Below, piece after piece: positions 24,515 to 35,849 of a stretch of DNA of 64,000 bases. A model generated the notes under the pieces. The model had not been told where the DNA came from. It was given only the letters and a program-made list of their open reading frames with translations, and did not search any database. The translations under genes were made by a program, and so were the position numbers. How positions within the stretch are numbered: position 1 is the stretch's first letter; each line of letters opens with the position of its first letter. Source of the stretch: Platycnemis pennipes (taxonomy: Eukaryota; Arthropoda; Insecta; Odonata; Platycnemididae); NCBI GenBank assembly GCA_933228895.1, contig OW121855.1:39942698-40006697 (forward strand). Reading direction: 5' to 3'.

Positions 24515-25235
24515 TATATAGTCTCATACGATTCGAAGTGGATGGAAAATAAATTACGACGCTCTGTTACGCTGATGCTATTTCAATCCTGTCCGAATGC
24601 CAAGAAGACGCGAAAGAGAGGAAACAAAAGTAAATATGAATAGGAAGAAACTAGAATAAGTGTAATCGTTCATCTACCTGGGAAGCAGCACTACATGGGT
24701 TGGGAAAAGCACGACGTACAACAAATTCAATGAAAATATGGAATATATCAGACTGATAGATACATAGGTCCAGAAAATATTACTGGAGAGCAGGAAGCAA
24801 AACGTTAAAACGTTCGATTGGGCAGTAGCATTTGACGGATGGGACGTGTGGGTATAAAAGCGTAACCAAATATCAGGGGTCTTCAAAACCTAGTGCTGGA
24901 GGAGAATGCTGCAGATCAAATGGACAAAAAAGGTAAAAAATCAGGAAGTATGCAGAAGAAACCAAAAATACAGGACTCCATGGAGCAGCATACGAAAAAG
25001 AAGAAGAAGATGGTTTGGACGCACCTTGTGACCCAACGGATTTGTAAGCAAGATACTGCAAAGTAAAATCGAAGGAGCGTCCCCTCAAGGAAGACCGATG
25101 GACCAATGCCCAGGGAAAAACACGAGGGATATTTGTAAAAAGAATTACAGGGATGTAAAAAAACCTTGCATAGAGCAGGGAAGAATAGAAGGGTGCAGTT
25201 AAATAATCTTAGGATTGGTATAGAGAAGATGATGC
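24515..25235 (+). mobile_element. Non-LTR retrotransposon RT and C-terminal remnant, second family
   Basis: Translating the plus strand in shifting frames gives the end of an RT and the C-terminal region of a LINE different from the CR1-like family. LCYADAISILSECQEDAKE lies near 24,565-24,625. YLGSSTTWVGKSTTYNKF lies near 24,677-24,730, where the family has YLGS then a D-G-R-type motif. CWRRMLQIKWTKKVKNQEV lies near 24,905-24,960, then RKRRRRWFGRTL, and SKIEGASPQGRP near 25,067-25,105. These are the ordered landmarks of the long C-terminal region that follows YADD in such elements. There are several stops and frame changes. YADD has become YADA, so the polymerase active site is lost. The 5' part and a clear 3' tail are missing. 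Confidence 0.85.
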
Positions 25236-25279
25236 AAATCTGTAGCCACTTCCTTTCATCTGTTCACAGGATATATCTC

Positions 25280-26000
25280 AAGCATATCCTCCACGCATAG
25301 ATACCAACTCCCCATTTCGAAACCCCGACGGAGCTCGCCGAAACCCTTCTCCAATACCGTTTTATTAAGGACGAATTCCCAAATCCATACTCGGTAGTAG
25401 TCGTAGCTCCCCTTTGAATACCAGTTCTTCCTCTATCGAATCCAACTCCACATTTCCTATTCCCACCCCCACCCTCCTCATCCTTCCTTCCTTATCCGCT
25501 GCGTGACGCGGTAAGGCAAGAAATATCGCAGACTCAAAAGGAATTGCCGGCACATTCAATAGGCCCTCCTTTTTTACTCCAGGCAAACCAACCGCCACAA
25601 TCTTCATATCTCCCTCACTCTCTCTTATTCGAGATAAAAAAAATGAATAAAAAAGATTCCATCTCGAGAAAGCCCCGCGGCTAAGGAGGAGATTGTGGCG
25701 ACGATGCTAAGGTAAGCGATACCTTTGGCGCATGAGACCTTCGATGAGAAAAAGGGTAAGAGTGGGGGAGAAGTGGATCACCGAGTCGGGGAGCCGGAGG
25801 AAAGGTAGGAGGAGACCTATGGCTCGAATATCTTATCTGGGAGTTATTTTTGCCGCATCCAATCCGCAAAGGAGCCGTCGACACGTGAGGGCTTTTTGAT
25901 TCAATTGATTTCCCGTTCTTGCCGCATGCACGATATATTTTTCCAGCTCCCCGAACCGTTCGGATGCGGCATGTGAACTCGGCTGCACATGATTTCTTCT
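25280..26000. promoter_or_regulatory. GC-rich island with C-to-G skew switch
   Basis: C-rich from about 25,280 to 25,620 and G-rich from about 25,680 to 25,820, followed by CpG-bearing mixed DNA to about 26,000. ORFs of 80-107 codons on the minus strand are Pro/Ser/Arg-rich and not recognisable. Confidence 0.4.
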
Positions 26001-26880
26001 CCATTCAAAACCGAGATTTCCTTCCCTTTCATAAGGAAATAGATCTCTACTATGACGGAGATGTACTCTCTGATGAATTGTTTTGAATAAGTAATAAAAA
26101 CATCTAAGCAGCATAGATGAGCTTGAACTCATTATTGACTTATAGAGTTGAAATTTACATTAAAAATATGAATGTGATGAAGACAATTTGATGCCACTTC
26201 ACGTGAAATATGCCTACAGGAGCTTCACCTTCTTCTTAAACTCAGAGAAATGGTAGGGTATTATTCTTCACCCTTTTTAGAGTGGTCGTCTGAAATCTCA
26301 GCAGAATACGTATGCTGCTATGACAGCAGCCGTTTTCATTAAACTTGAGATGCTTTCAGATTTTCGCCCCACTCTCGCGTTTCTCCTACATTAGAGGTTC
26401 TAGGGAAAAATAAAAAAAGGCACAACTTCATAATATCTTTTGCCCAATACCTGGCTGATATTTTGCTCGGTAGGCATGTAACAGTTATTCAACAACAACA
26501 TTTACGTAGTGCAACTCGGCTAAATTAGTCACTTGGCTCTTTGTCAGGCGCCTGTTGTGCGTCTTGCCTTTTTTCAAGATAAATTGAGCATCCAAAAGTT
26601 TTGGAACCCCGAATATGCAAGGCCAAAAGAGAGGCTTCAAGTAAAATAGTCGTGGATACAATGACACTCGGAAACTCAAAAAGCCCTGGTGATGAAGACA
26701 AGTTTTACGGAGTAGGAAAGAGCAAATGCGTTGAGGATGGGAGATGGTTTTAGTGTGTGACGCGAAAAGATGGAAAATGTGTTGGACTGAGCATAAACAG
26801 CGCAGGAAGACGTCTTTTAAGGAGGAAAAATACGCCCTAGAGAAAAAATACGTACTCCACGAACTTAAGGGGAAAATTTT
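26001..26880. other. Intergenic, no gene seen
   Basis: Mixed composition. A 145-codon minus-strand ORF at 26485-26922 spans part of this stretch. Its product has no recognisable domain and a second ORF overlaps it on the plus strand, so it is not called. Confidence 0.45.
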
Positions 26881-27265
26881 TAAAAGACGCCGCGCGACAG
26901 GACCAGGTGGCTGCACTCGCACGCGGAGTTAGTGAGGCTAAGGCGGCGAAAAAAAAACCATACCTACGTTAACGCCCTTTTTGGAAAGTAAATCATCGTT
27001 AACGGCGTAATGCCGTAATTTATTTCTGCCTTTCGGGCGGGGAAAGTCACGGGACTGCTATTTTCGCCTCTCTTTTGTCTTCTCCCTTATTTCTCCTCAT
27101 TGGCGCGCGCGTCTCGACTGCCTTTTTGTTTTCATCCACCTTCGGAGAGTTCGCTAGTCGCACGGCTCTTTTCACCGGTGCAAAGAGAAGGCCTTCTTTC
27201 TCTCTTTGCTGCTTTACCCTCCTCCCTTTCGAACCTCTACCAAGCCGTACTTTTCCATTCCGATC
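26881..27265. other. GC-rich, CpG-bearing segment
   Basis: Contains gacgccgcgcgacagg and ggcgcgcgcgtctcgac, and alternates G-rich (26,885-26,950, 27,035-27,060) with C-rich (27,070-27,260) patches. The skew order is opposite to that of most islands. Overlapping 80- and 106-codon ORFs at 27075-27420 are not recognisable. Confidence 0.35.
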
Positions 27266-27805
27266 TCTGGAAACTCATAATTCATTTTATTCCCTTGGTT
27301 TATGCATTTCAAGCTGAATATGTTAGGATTGTACTGAATATGACAAGACTTAACTCCAACTCGTTTTATCTAGGCCTCCATGCAAGTTTGTATATCAATC
27401 ATGGAGCCAGAAGTATTTAACAAAATATTTTATTCCAAGTGCCAGACTAAAATTAAGTGATAGGTACCACAGCTCAATCCTCGAGGCTTCTCTTTTTAAC
27501 GTATGGTAATTATTATATCTTATCCATATATACACCCCTATAGCTGAAGACAATTCCGTTGTCCTTGTGACATACCTGGGTGGCTGCCTTGTTTTCGTCC
27601 CTAGACGTGAACGATTACGGCGAACTCAAAACTCGTGAACCCGGTGGCTCAAAAAAAGAATAAATTCCTAGACGATAGAGAAAAAATGAGATCAAAAGGT
27701 GTATAGCAGTCAAAGAGGGTGGTTGATAGCTAATTAACCTACTAGTGGCAGAAAAAACTAGCGCATGTAGTTGAGAAGGAAAGGTAGTGGGAAACGAAAA
27801 AGCAA
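27266..27805. other. Intergenic, no gene seen
   Basis: AT-rich to mixed sequence with no supported feature. Confidence 0.45.
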
Positions 27806-27945
27806 TCACAAGCCAGGGAACGGCAATTCGAGGGCCGGACCCCTGACGACTAGAGCGGGGCTACAGCAGCGGACCCGAGATAGATCCCGTCTACAGGTGC
27901 AGCATCACGTAAGCGCTAACCACCCCAGCTGAAAATTCAGAGGAC
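27806..27945 (-). repeat. Possible degenerate tRNA-derived SINE
   Basis: On the minus strand, ggggtggttagcgcttacg (about 27,912-27,930) resembles a tRNA A box and its 5' context, and ccctcgaattgcc (about 27,822-27,834) resembles a decayed B box. The roughly 90-base gap is longer than in a normal tRNA, so an insertion or a wrong B-box choice is possible. The block is GC-rich against its flanks. Confidence 0.35.
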
Positions 27946-29600
27946 GAACACCGCGGGTTGATGAGTGAAAACTGTTTGGTTTAAGACATGAAAGGGCTAA
28001 TAGAGTACCAGAGATATGCGTCATTTTCTGCATTGACACCAATTGGTAAATAATTATTACATTATGTCGTTGTTGAATACATATACGTTTTTGCCTGAGC
28101 GGAGGAGATATCTACAAAGGCAATTGAAGTCAAAAGAGGAGGTGTAAACTAATAATTTGTGACTCCATTGATTCTGTTTGATTCCGTGAGCCCATAAGAG
28201 ATATCAAGGTGGTTTCTGTATCAATTTTTTATTGTATGCTTGTTGGTATCAAATATTAAAATACATCTGAATCTTTCACACGATACATTTTACTATGATA
28301 GTTAGCAAGTTTTGACCGACATAAAGTGACGACCATTCTTAGATAAGTATATTGCATCCTTAAATGAGAAAGTTAGATGTACGATTATCACACGTATGCT
28401 ACCTATTCTTTACAGAGTCATATGATTTGTTATTAATAATATATTCCTTCATACTTAAATGGTTAATTTAAATTTCTATTCATATCTAAGGACCAAATAA
28501 AATAAACAAATCTCTTCATAATTTATCAGCAGCAGCTAGTTTTCTGCCAACCATTTTAACCAATGCATTGTAAAACCATTACAAATATCGCAAGCATAGC
28601 CTACTCTCCCTTTTTTCCTGAAGAATAAGTGCGTAGGCAGTATATAATGCATATGAAAAAACTAGAAACACTTTACGCACCGGATTGCGAATCATTGCAT
28701 ATGCCTGCGGTGGAATTACCTAGAATGTTATCCCGCAGTTGTGCAATAGAGCATTATGTCCCATTGCACTTGTGGGCGCCCTAACTGATGCATTATGTGT
28801 AATCTCTCCATAAGGTGCGTTTATTAATGGAATACTGGAGTACCCAACAGAGCTTTAAGCTGAACTGCATTGATCACTGATCTATATTTACACCCTGCTG
28901 CCTTGATATCGGCTTAGGAATTTAATCGCGCACCTCAGCTTCTCTGGTTGGATTGAAATGAGAGGAGAAGACAGTTGTTGCCAACTTCATTAAAGGGTAT
29001 ACATACAAGTGTCAGATTTAAGATTATGTCAATGCAATAAAATAACTGCTTTAAAATTGAATTGGAATGAAGATTTTATTCGTAGAATTAAAAAATAATC
29101 CTCATCTGTATATTCTCATCTTGGAACTGTTCCATACTGTTTACCTACAGTTAAATTGCGCTTAGCAAGCCGCCGCCAGGGTGATTTGCAGGGGGTGATT
29201 ACTTTCATGCACATAATAATATTGAGTAAATAATCTCATTGGTGACTAGACTTCCTTTTTCAGGCTTAAAAACTCAGAGGGAACACGGCGTCTTCAACAG
29301 AAATACAACCTCATCCCGCAAAATAATAACTATTTAGACAGATTCATTGACAAATGCCCTAAAAATAGTTTTATAACGTGCCAAGCATGTGGTAACACTT
29401 ATAAAATAATTACTACCATGCCTAGAGCCTTTTTATTTGCATGCAAAACCGAAAAAATCCATATTTTTACATTTCCAATCCTAATTTTTACCTCGGAAAT
29501 TCATGAAGTAACAGAAATTCAACCTATTACTGTCCCTAAACGGACGCAGAAAGACTTTGACTGAGTCTCTCTCTGTCATATCTATTTATTTTTCTTTGCC
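27946..29600. other. AT-rich intergenic, no gene seen
   Basis: No supported gene or repeat end. A short GC-richer patch near 28,680-28,790 is not identifiable. Confidence 0.5.
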
Positions 29601-29601
29601 T

Positions 29602-29978
29602 TTACATCTACATCTACGCGATACCCTGCAAGCCACCGCAAGAGTGTGTGGCAGGTGGTTAAGTTCACCAAGCATGCACAATAAAAACATGCAAACATAC
29701 TACAATAGGGTCTCAGGCAACTACACTGTTAGTATCTACATAGTAATTAAGGGATTGGTTGTTATTGCATGCATCATGCGCCACAGACAACTCTAAAATA
29801 TTTCTCCTACCTATCGCTTTGCTATGCTGCCTATTGTGTTCTCTTATGGTACGGGGGAAAACTGACATTTTGAATCTATCGGTACGACAATCTGTCTCTC
29901 TGATCTTATTTATCTGGTCGAATCTAGCACAATACGCCGGTGTTTTTAATATATGCCTAACATCTTCAGCAAATCTAA
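29602..29978 (-). mobile_element. CR1-like LINE, 3'-end fragment
   Basis: Starts at the tail (tacatctacatctacgcgat) and the 3' stem-loop (ccctgcaagccaccgc...gtgtggcaggtgg). It continues through the 3' untranslated region and the last coding part, ending at aacatcttcagcaaa, where similarity to the copies at 8.5 and 61.4 kb stops. It is 5'-truncated to about 375 bp and belongs to the same subfamily as those two. Confidence 0.9.
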
Positions 29979-31080
29979 GCTTTGTAATCTAATCAACCTC
30001 AGAACGCTGGAGTTTTTCATATGTTTTATAATCTCCAGGAGAAATTAATAAGGGCGCTGAAATACTTTAACATTAATTTTGGATCATATCAGTAGTCTTA
30101 CATTATCCAAACATTTTTATTTCCGTTTCTTTCCTTAAATGTTTTTGTGGAGTTATTCATACCCACGTTAAACATTAAATAATATATTTTCTATCCATGC
30201 AATATTTTGACCATGTGATATATCAGACGCTGGGCACTAACGTATGATGATAATTTTCAGCCCAAAAGTTTTTTTTTACCTTGTAAGGTAGATGTTACTC
30301 ACTTTTATGTATCTATTAGTGATCGTTATCGACAAAGAGCTTGTGGCCTAAAATTCTGAAAATAAAAATGCCTAAATCGTGACTTAAGTTCATTAAAAGT
30401 TTAATGCCAAAAGAAATACTTCACACATAAGAAGAAACATTTACTATTATGGCATTATACCATAAGTTGTCCAAAGTAGTCTATAGTCTCTACTGAAAAC
30501 GTGTAAAACACTTCTTGGGCGGAAGACTGACATTACACTTTACACACTTGAATTTGACGCAGTTTTGCACCTGAAAAGAGTATCTGGACGATGCACCTTG
30601 TGAAATCGAGACCTGACATACTATTCTCCAACAATAAGTAGAGCTACCATCCATTCACAGCCAGAACATTTACGCAGATTAGGCCACAGTAGAAGTTTTT
30701 GCTTCCTACTCTAATGCGATGTACAGTTCGCAGCTTATCAGAAAGGCCCACTCCCCACAGATGTGCATCATACTCCTGTTAAATCGTAGGTAGAGACCCT
30801 GATTTGATTTTTTTTCTTTTTTTTCCACTTACGGCACTCTCCTTTTTCTAGTACTTGATATTGTCGTTCCACCCGGCTTACGCCGTTATTTTCCTCATCT
30901 TGCATTGAATGAAAAGAAACCTGTGCTTTTTTCCTCTGCCCTGGAGTAGACACTTCTCTATGCGTCTTTATACAGTAGTAAATCGACCTCTATTGGGAAA
31001 TAATTCCAGTATGTTCAGAGGGACGATGTAATTTTCTATGAGAACTAGGCTCCGAGTTGGAAGAAAACCAGAGTGTAGGG
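29979..31080. other. AT-rich intergenic, no gene seen
   Basis: No supported feature. A T-rich run of mixed TTTTCTTT sits near 30,800-30,830. Confidence 0.5.
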
Positions 31081-31082
31081 CT

Positions 31083-31220
31083 ATTCGATATGCTGTTTTG
31101 AATATCGCACTACGATATCTACTTGATATCGCAGTAGCGTCGATATATCGGTGGAAATATCGCAATATTGATTGGTATATGGATATCGGGATATGATGAT
31201 AGTGGGATAACGACATATCG
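31083..31220. repeat. ATATCG-rich degenerate array, left part
   Basis: Nine or more irregularly spaced ATATCG/CGATAT hexamers (for example ttcgatatgc, aatatcgcac, acgatatct, ttgatatcgc, tcgatatatcgg, ggatatcggg, acatatcgatgg). CGATA is the core of the BEAF-32 and DREF sites known from Drosophila insulators and promoters, so a regulatory role is conceivable. A decayed minisatellite is equally possible. The array is interrupted by a SINE and resumes at 31,598. Confidence 0.6.
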
Positions 31221-31597
31221 ATGGTTGGTTATTCACGGGAGGCGACCGACAACTGAGGTCATTTGCACTATTTATGCATATGCACATTTGCACTATAGGT
31301 GGGTAATTGGGTAATGGTAGGAGTTTTCAGGAAATGGAGGAAGGGTGGAGAGAAACCCGGCGTCGGCATTAGCCTACTCTTGAGGAAAGGCGCCAAGGGG
31401 ACCTTTCCTTAAGAGTAGACCTGGCTTGCGTCCCATCCGACGGACGGAGTACTGAACTTGAAATGCCCTCCACTACTATAGACACTCAATTGCGGACCGA
31501 TTTTCCACTGAAAAAAATCCGCCACTGCCGGGAATCGAACCCGGGCCCTCGGGATAGGATGTCAGTACTCTAGCCACCACACCAACCCGATCCCCAT
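31221..31597 (-). mobile_element. tRNA-derived SINE with 9-bp target duplication
   Basis: On the minus strand the element begins with a tRNA-like head just inside 31,597. It has an A box in tggtgtggtggctagagt (about 31,567-31,584) and a perfect B box, ggttcgattcc, with a fully paired T arm (cccggg...cccgg) at about 31,525-31,545. A body of about 300 bp follows, with ccgccactg, a taaggaaaggt tract and the cccggcgtcgg segment shared with the 13.6 kb copy. The 9-base string gacatatcg flanks it at 31212-31220 and 31598-31606, as expected from LINE-mediated insertion. Because the surrounding DNA is itself ATATCG-rich, the duplication is slightly less certain. A partner LINE cannot be named. Confidence 0.8.
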
Positions 31598-31640
31598 GAC
31601 ATATCGGGATATCTGGAAATCGTCATATGGGACTCTATGG
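31598..31640. repeat. ATATCG-rich array, right part
   Basis: gacatatcgggatatctgg followed by aaatcgtcatatggg continues the motif after the SINE, so the array predates the insertion. Confidence 0.6.
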
Positions 31641-34189
31641 AACTTACACCCCTTCCGTTAATTACGTAAATTTTATGCATCTTTCTTGTCTTTTTCCTCC
31701 CTTCTAATTATTTTAAGTGTACATTTCTTTTCACATTTCCTCTTTTTTTAGCATATTCTAACGCCCTGAAAGCACCCTCTGAGGTAAGATAGATTATTTA
31801 TACACGACGACCTACTTAACTTTATCCCTTAACCCATTATCGTACATGCCCTCCAACCATTTCTTCTTCTCTTATTCGGTCAAACAAGGTCTTACCTGTA
31901 TGCTCCTTCCCCCCCTCACCCAATGGAGCCCTACGCTGTCCCCATTGTCACACAACTCTGCCTCAATGTGCTCATTCTGAATCCTTTCATCTTTGTTCTC
32001 GCCTCAGAGGTGTGCCTTCTGTAATCTGCTTATTATTTAATCAGGCGTACTCTCTTAGATGTTAGTCAAAACGTACCTGAGTGTCATAAACGAGTAAATT
32101 GTCATTCTCAATGATATTAGATGTCAGAGACCTAAAAGTTTTCTTCAGTCATTGACCCGTTTGAGTTCAGAATAAATGGATTTTCTGTACTACAATAACA
32201 TGCCTTATTTCGCAACTACGATCAGTTATGCTCCAGTAAAAGATTGAGAACGGGTGTTTCAATAGAAGTTATGAGAAAGTTAGGAAGAAATTATCCTACG
32301 CCATTTTGTCTTTTTTATGCAAGACGTTGAGAAGGCGTTTCATGGAGTTTATTGAAGACGCCGGGAAACAAGGCTTGGATACTTTTAGTTTCAGTGCATA
32401 TTCGAAATAAATGTTGGAGAAACATCAGTGTTGTACGGGAAGGCTAATAAAAATACAGGACTAGCTCATCACGCCTAATGGCTTTGCGGATGAACAAGCA
32501 TGAGCAATATAACAGCAGCCTTTGATTTGTACATGAGATTGTTGGGTTAAAGAGGTAAATAATAGTAGGTACTACTTTCCGTAAAAAATAGTCCAGTGAA
32601 TCGAGTTTGACAACATAGCTGCAAGTAAGAAATTCCACTAATCGCAATGAATTTACATGCGTCTAATAGAAGTTTAATTTTGGTAGTCTACATTTCTTAT
32701 TCACAGTATGTGTGCTACTTTTATTACAATTTGGTTGAAGAAGGTGCCCGTATTTGGCGCTTAAAGCTTCAGAATCCTTGATACCCACTCAGTTAATTTT
32801 GATTACAATAATTTGAAATTAGAATATGTTGGCTACAAATGTTTGCAACATGTTAAGGCCAACAAATGTTGATTGCAATGTGTAGTGTTTTTTTTCTCTT
32901 CTAAATTTGAAACGAAAAATTGGATTAACATTTCAGTTGTACCGTTGAGAACGGAGGAATGACAGGAACACGATTTTGCAATTCAAAGTTGCTACTACAT
33001 ACTAGCTTCCACACTATCGGTAATTATTCATTTCCATTTTTCAGCCGAAAAAGAATGCGGAAAAGGCCGCAGAGAGTTCACGGAAAAAGAGGAAAAATTT
33101 ACCCTATCGAGTACGCTGTTGGTACTTCTCTTACCATGAATAATGTGCATATAAACGGCCGAACACTTCAATGGCTGGCACGAAGGTTTTAAGTCCCCTT
33201 CGGGAGCTGGAAAAAGGGTCATAATTTTGCATATCGGCAGCGATGATAGGTTCTTTAAGGGCCGTGAGCTTTGTTTAGTGGGGTAAAAGGCTGGTGAGAG
33301 TTATCACTTTCAAAGAACTGCAATTGCAACTCGATTTTTTTTAAGTTTCTGTATGAAAATTAGATAAGTGCATTTTAAAAGAATGTACAAGAACGGAACT
33401 GTTCATCGTAAACTGAAAAATTGCGTAGTGGCAGAAGTTCCATTTCAGCCTTCCCACACACGCCCTATCCCACACCGCATCTAACGCCTTACCCACCTGC
33501 TCTCAAGCCTAGTGGAGAGACCTTTCACAAGACCGAGGTCTTATTGGTATTTTCCGCAAACTTACTTACCCAGGGCCACTCCTATTATTCTTGGGAATTT
33601 TCAAACACTACCCCCAGATTGACCAACCTTTCTGGTCAACCTTGGCAGCTCCTATCCGGTATCCCTTTCGTTTAAATGACACCCGAAATATGGAAGAAAT
33701 TACCTTTGGTTTCAACGAAAATCTCATGGGGTTTATGGCATTCACCGCTCGGAAGACAAGTGCGGGATCACGCTCTTTTCCGTGCAATAACCGCAATCAA
33801 TGTTTCACCTCGTGGGCGGTGCCCCGATCCCTGGGCATCCGTACCCTGGGATTGTGAAAAGGAAAGCGTATCAGAGAAAATGAAAACCTATTAGGCGTAC
33901 GTCTCACTACCAGCAACTGCTCTCTCTACTTTCCCGCTAACCAGAATACTTGCAGTTAATATTTCTCGCGATCCCATGGTATCGCACGATTTCAAGAAAA
34001 TTACTTCACACGCTATAACATGCACTCAATACTTTGTGGCGTAACTATGTTGAAATTCATGGTCAAATAAAGATACCAACACCTATGTATATTATATGCA
34101 TAGACTATAAACAACACCTATGTATATCGTTATAATATTACTTATCCCTGAATTCAATCCTTTCAGGCGTAACTTAGTGGAAGTCCATT
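31641..34189. other. Intergenic, no gene seen
   Basis: Mostly AT-rich. The stretch 33,030-33,300 is more balanced in composition and complex (agccgaaaaagaatgcgg, tcataattttgcatatcgg) and could be a conserved non-coding element. The stretch 33,440-33,560 is C-rich. A 16-base string caacacctatgtatat occurs at 34077-34092 and 34112-34127. Overlapping ORFs of 62-88 codons near 33,420-33,895 are not recognisable. Confidence 0.45.
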
Positions 34190-34369
34190 ATGAATAATGA
34201 CAATAACAAACTATGTTTTAATCCACATAGCTTTTTACTAGTACAATTAGTTTCAACGCCACGAGTTCTTCAAACCTCATCAGGTACCTGGCGCCGTTGC
34301 GTTCAAACTAGTTGTACCAGTAAAAGGTTCTGTGGATTAAAACATAATTTGTTATTGTCATTATTCATT
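34190..34369. mobile_element. Foldback / MITE-like hairpin, about 65-bp arms
   Basis: The left arm (34190 to about 34254, from atgaataatgacaataacaa) and the right arm (about 34305-34369, ending gttattgtcattattcat) are inverted copies with a handful of mismatches, around a loop of about 50 bases. The loop contains ggtacctggcgcc. Total size of about 180 bp fits a MITE. The string attacttatccc occurs to the left at 34138-34149 and directly overlaps the right edge at 34367-34378. This may mark a longer element or an unrelated duplication. No coding capacity. Confidence 0.8.
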
Positions 34370-34762
34370 ACTTATCCCATTTACATAATGCAACCGCCAA
34401 TACACCCCACCAAATGTGGATTAAGTGCATGAGTGGTCGTCAGTCTTCTTTGCGCAACCTCAGATATCCTCCTCGTCCTTCTTAAGGATGTACTCAAAGC
34501 CACACCCCATGTAACTCGAAGCTTTTCACGCTCTAAAAATGGATATTTTTCCTCGATTCCTTAACACTTTGAATACAAACATTATCAAAACTTGCTTGGT
34601 AAAATACAATCAAACAAGTTATGAAGCCAGTATTTTGATAGAACCACTATTTAACGACTTGAATTTGAAGACATAATAATTTTAGAGGTTTTGCTAGAAT
34701 CTAGAAATTTTGAAATGGCTTCAATTCGTACATATGATGTGAACAAATATGGAATGTTACTC
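34370..34762. other. Intergenic, no gene seen
   Basis: AT-rich spacer with no supported feature. Confidence 0.5.
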
Positions 34763-34850
34763 TTATATCTTCATCTACATCTACGCGATACACCAAGAGG
34801 GTGAGTGGCAGGGGGTGAAGATCACCAAATCACGCACTCTTGACATGCAT
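34763..34850 (-). mobile_element. CR1-like LINE, 3' terminal scrap
   Basis: The tail cttcatctacatctacgcga plus part of the stem-loop (gagtggcagggggtgaagatc) are recognisable. About ten bases of the stem-loop (the tgcaagccaccg side) are deleted. The copy is barely 90 bp long. Confidence 0.8.
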
Positions 34851-34979
34851 TTCTTTTCATAGTAGTATTTTTTTAAGTTTATACCATATTATATGATAAA
34901 TAAAATTTGGATAAATAAGGATATCAATAAAGTGATACCCATAGATTATCCATTTACCTCCCTGGGAAACTCGTTTCAG
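34851..34979. other. AT-rich spacer
   Basis: No supported feature. Confidence 0.4.
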
Positions 34980-35220
34980 GCGCAGCAATGCTGGGTCTCC
35001 AGCTCAGGAAGTTCGTTCTTGTATCCCCAACTTCTTGGCGCGATCCGGTAACACTCTTACCCAACCGTCGTGAGGGGGAGCCGTGGAGGAGGAGGAGAGG
35101 GGAAGGAGAGACGGACTCCCATTGGTCGTCATACTGGACATTCGAATGCGGCCCGACTATAAACAGCCTTGAGTGCATTGTACGTACCTACTACCCCGTC
35201 TCCTCACCGTGAAGGGAATG
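34980..35220 (+). promoter_or_regulatory. Candidate core promoter
   Basis: A CpG-bearing block switches from C-rich (about 35,035-35,070) to G-rich (about 35,070-35,110). It is followed by a TATA-like actataaac at 35,155-35,163 and, some 30 bases on, by a pyrimidine-rich piece (acctactaccccgtctcctc) where transcription might start. Downstream lies a leader-like region with a splice-donor match at about 35,835. The combination is suggestive but rests on short motifs. Confidence 0.35.
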
Positions 35221-35834
35221 ACTCTAGGGCCACCTCGAGTCTTCGAAACTGAAGCTCTCGTAGTTGACTAGCGACGACCTACCTGTGGTGAACTTGTGTG
35301 TAGTATACTGAAAATCGGCCGGTGCATAGAGTGAAATGTGAGGAAAAAGATATTTATTTGATTATTGTTGCTTAAGTGCTTTACTCGAAGTGTCATAATA
35401 TTTGTTACGCACAACTTTGGCAATGCTTAACGTCGTGCAACCAATGTGCTTTTTTGGAAAGAAAGTTTTATCTTTGCCGTGTGTGTGCATTAGTTTGCGA
35501 ATTGTGCTGAGCATTTGAATACGCGCGAAGTGTGCAATTTATGCTGTAAGTCATGCAAGGAAAACCCTTGGCAATACTTAAAACCATGCGACCAATTCAC
35601 TTATTTGGGAATAAAGTTTTATCTTTGCCGTGTGTGTGCATTAGTTTGCGAATTGTGCTGAGCATTTTAATACGCGTAAAGTGTGTCATTTATGCAATAC
35701 GTCGTGTGACTGAAACCCTTGGTGATACTTCGTTAAATGTGCTAAATGGAGGTAACCATTCGCTGCCCTCTTGATCACTTCTTCTGGTGAGAGTTCCAGC
35801 CGAAACAGTCTATTGCCACCAAGGAACACCGGAG
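35221..35834 (+). ncRNA. Candidate leader exon or non-coding exon
   Basis: If the upstream TATA-like site works, transcription would run through this GC-moderate region. At about 35,835 it meets gagggtaagtattttccc, a strong match to the 5' splice site (AG|GTAAGT type), with AT-rich, intron-like DNA beyond. The longest ORF (73 codons, 35553-35774) begins inside the second copy of the 151-bp duplication. Its product resembles no family I know, so the exon is more likely 5'-untranslated or non-coding. Inference only; no acceptor exon was identified downstream. Confidence 0.25.
35413..35715 (+). repeat. Tandem duplication, 151-bp unit, two copies
   Basis: aaagttttatctttgccgtg begins at 35462 and again at 35613, and the match spreads over gtgtgtgcattagtttgcga, attgtgctgagcattt, aatacgcg, aagtgtg and an ending cccttgg. 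The central part of about 60 bp is nearly identical and the flanks are more diverged. Confidence 0.9.
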
Positions 35835-35849
35835 GGTAAGTATTTTCCC

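Noticed and set aside
26485..26922. 145-codon minus-strand ORF
   Set aside because: No domain, no splice or promoter context, and an opposing ORF overlaps its start.
31520..31597. A functional tRNA gene on the minus strand
   Set aside because: A and B boxes are good, but the sequence continues into a 300-bp SINE body with flanking target duplications and shares its body with the 13.6 kb copy.
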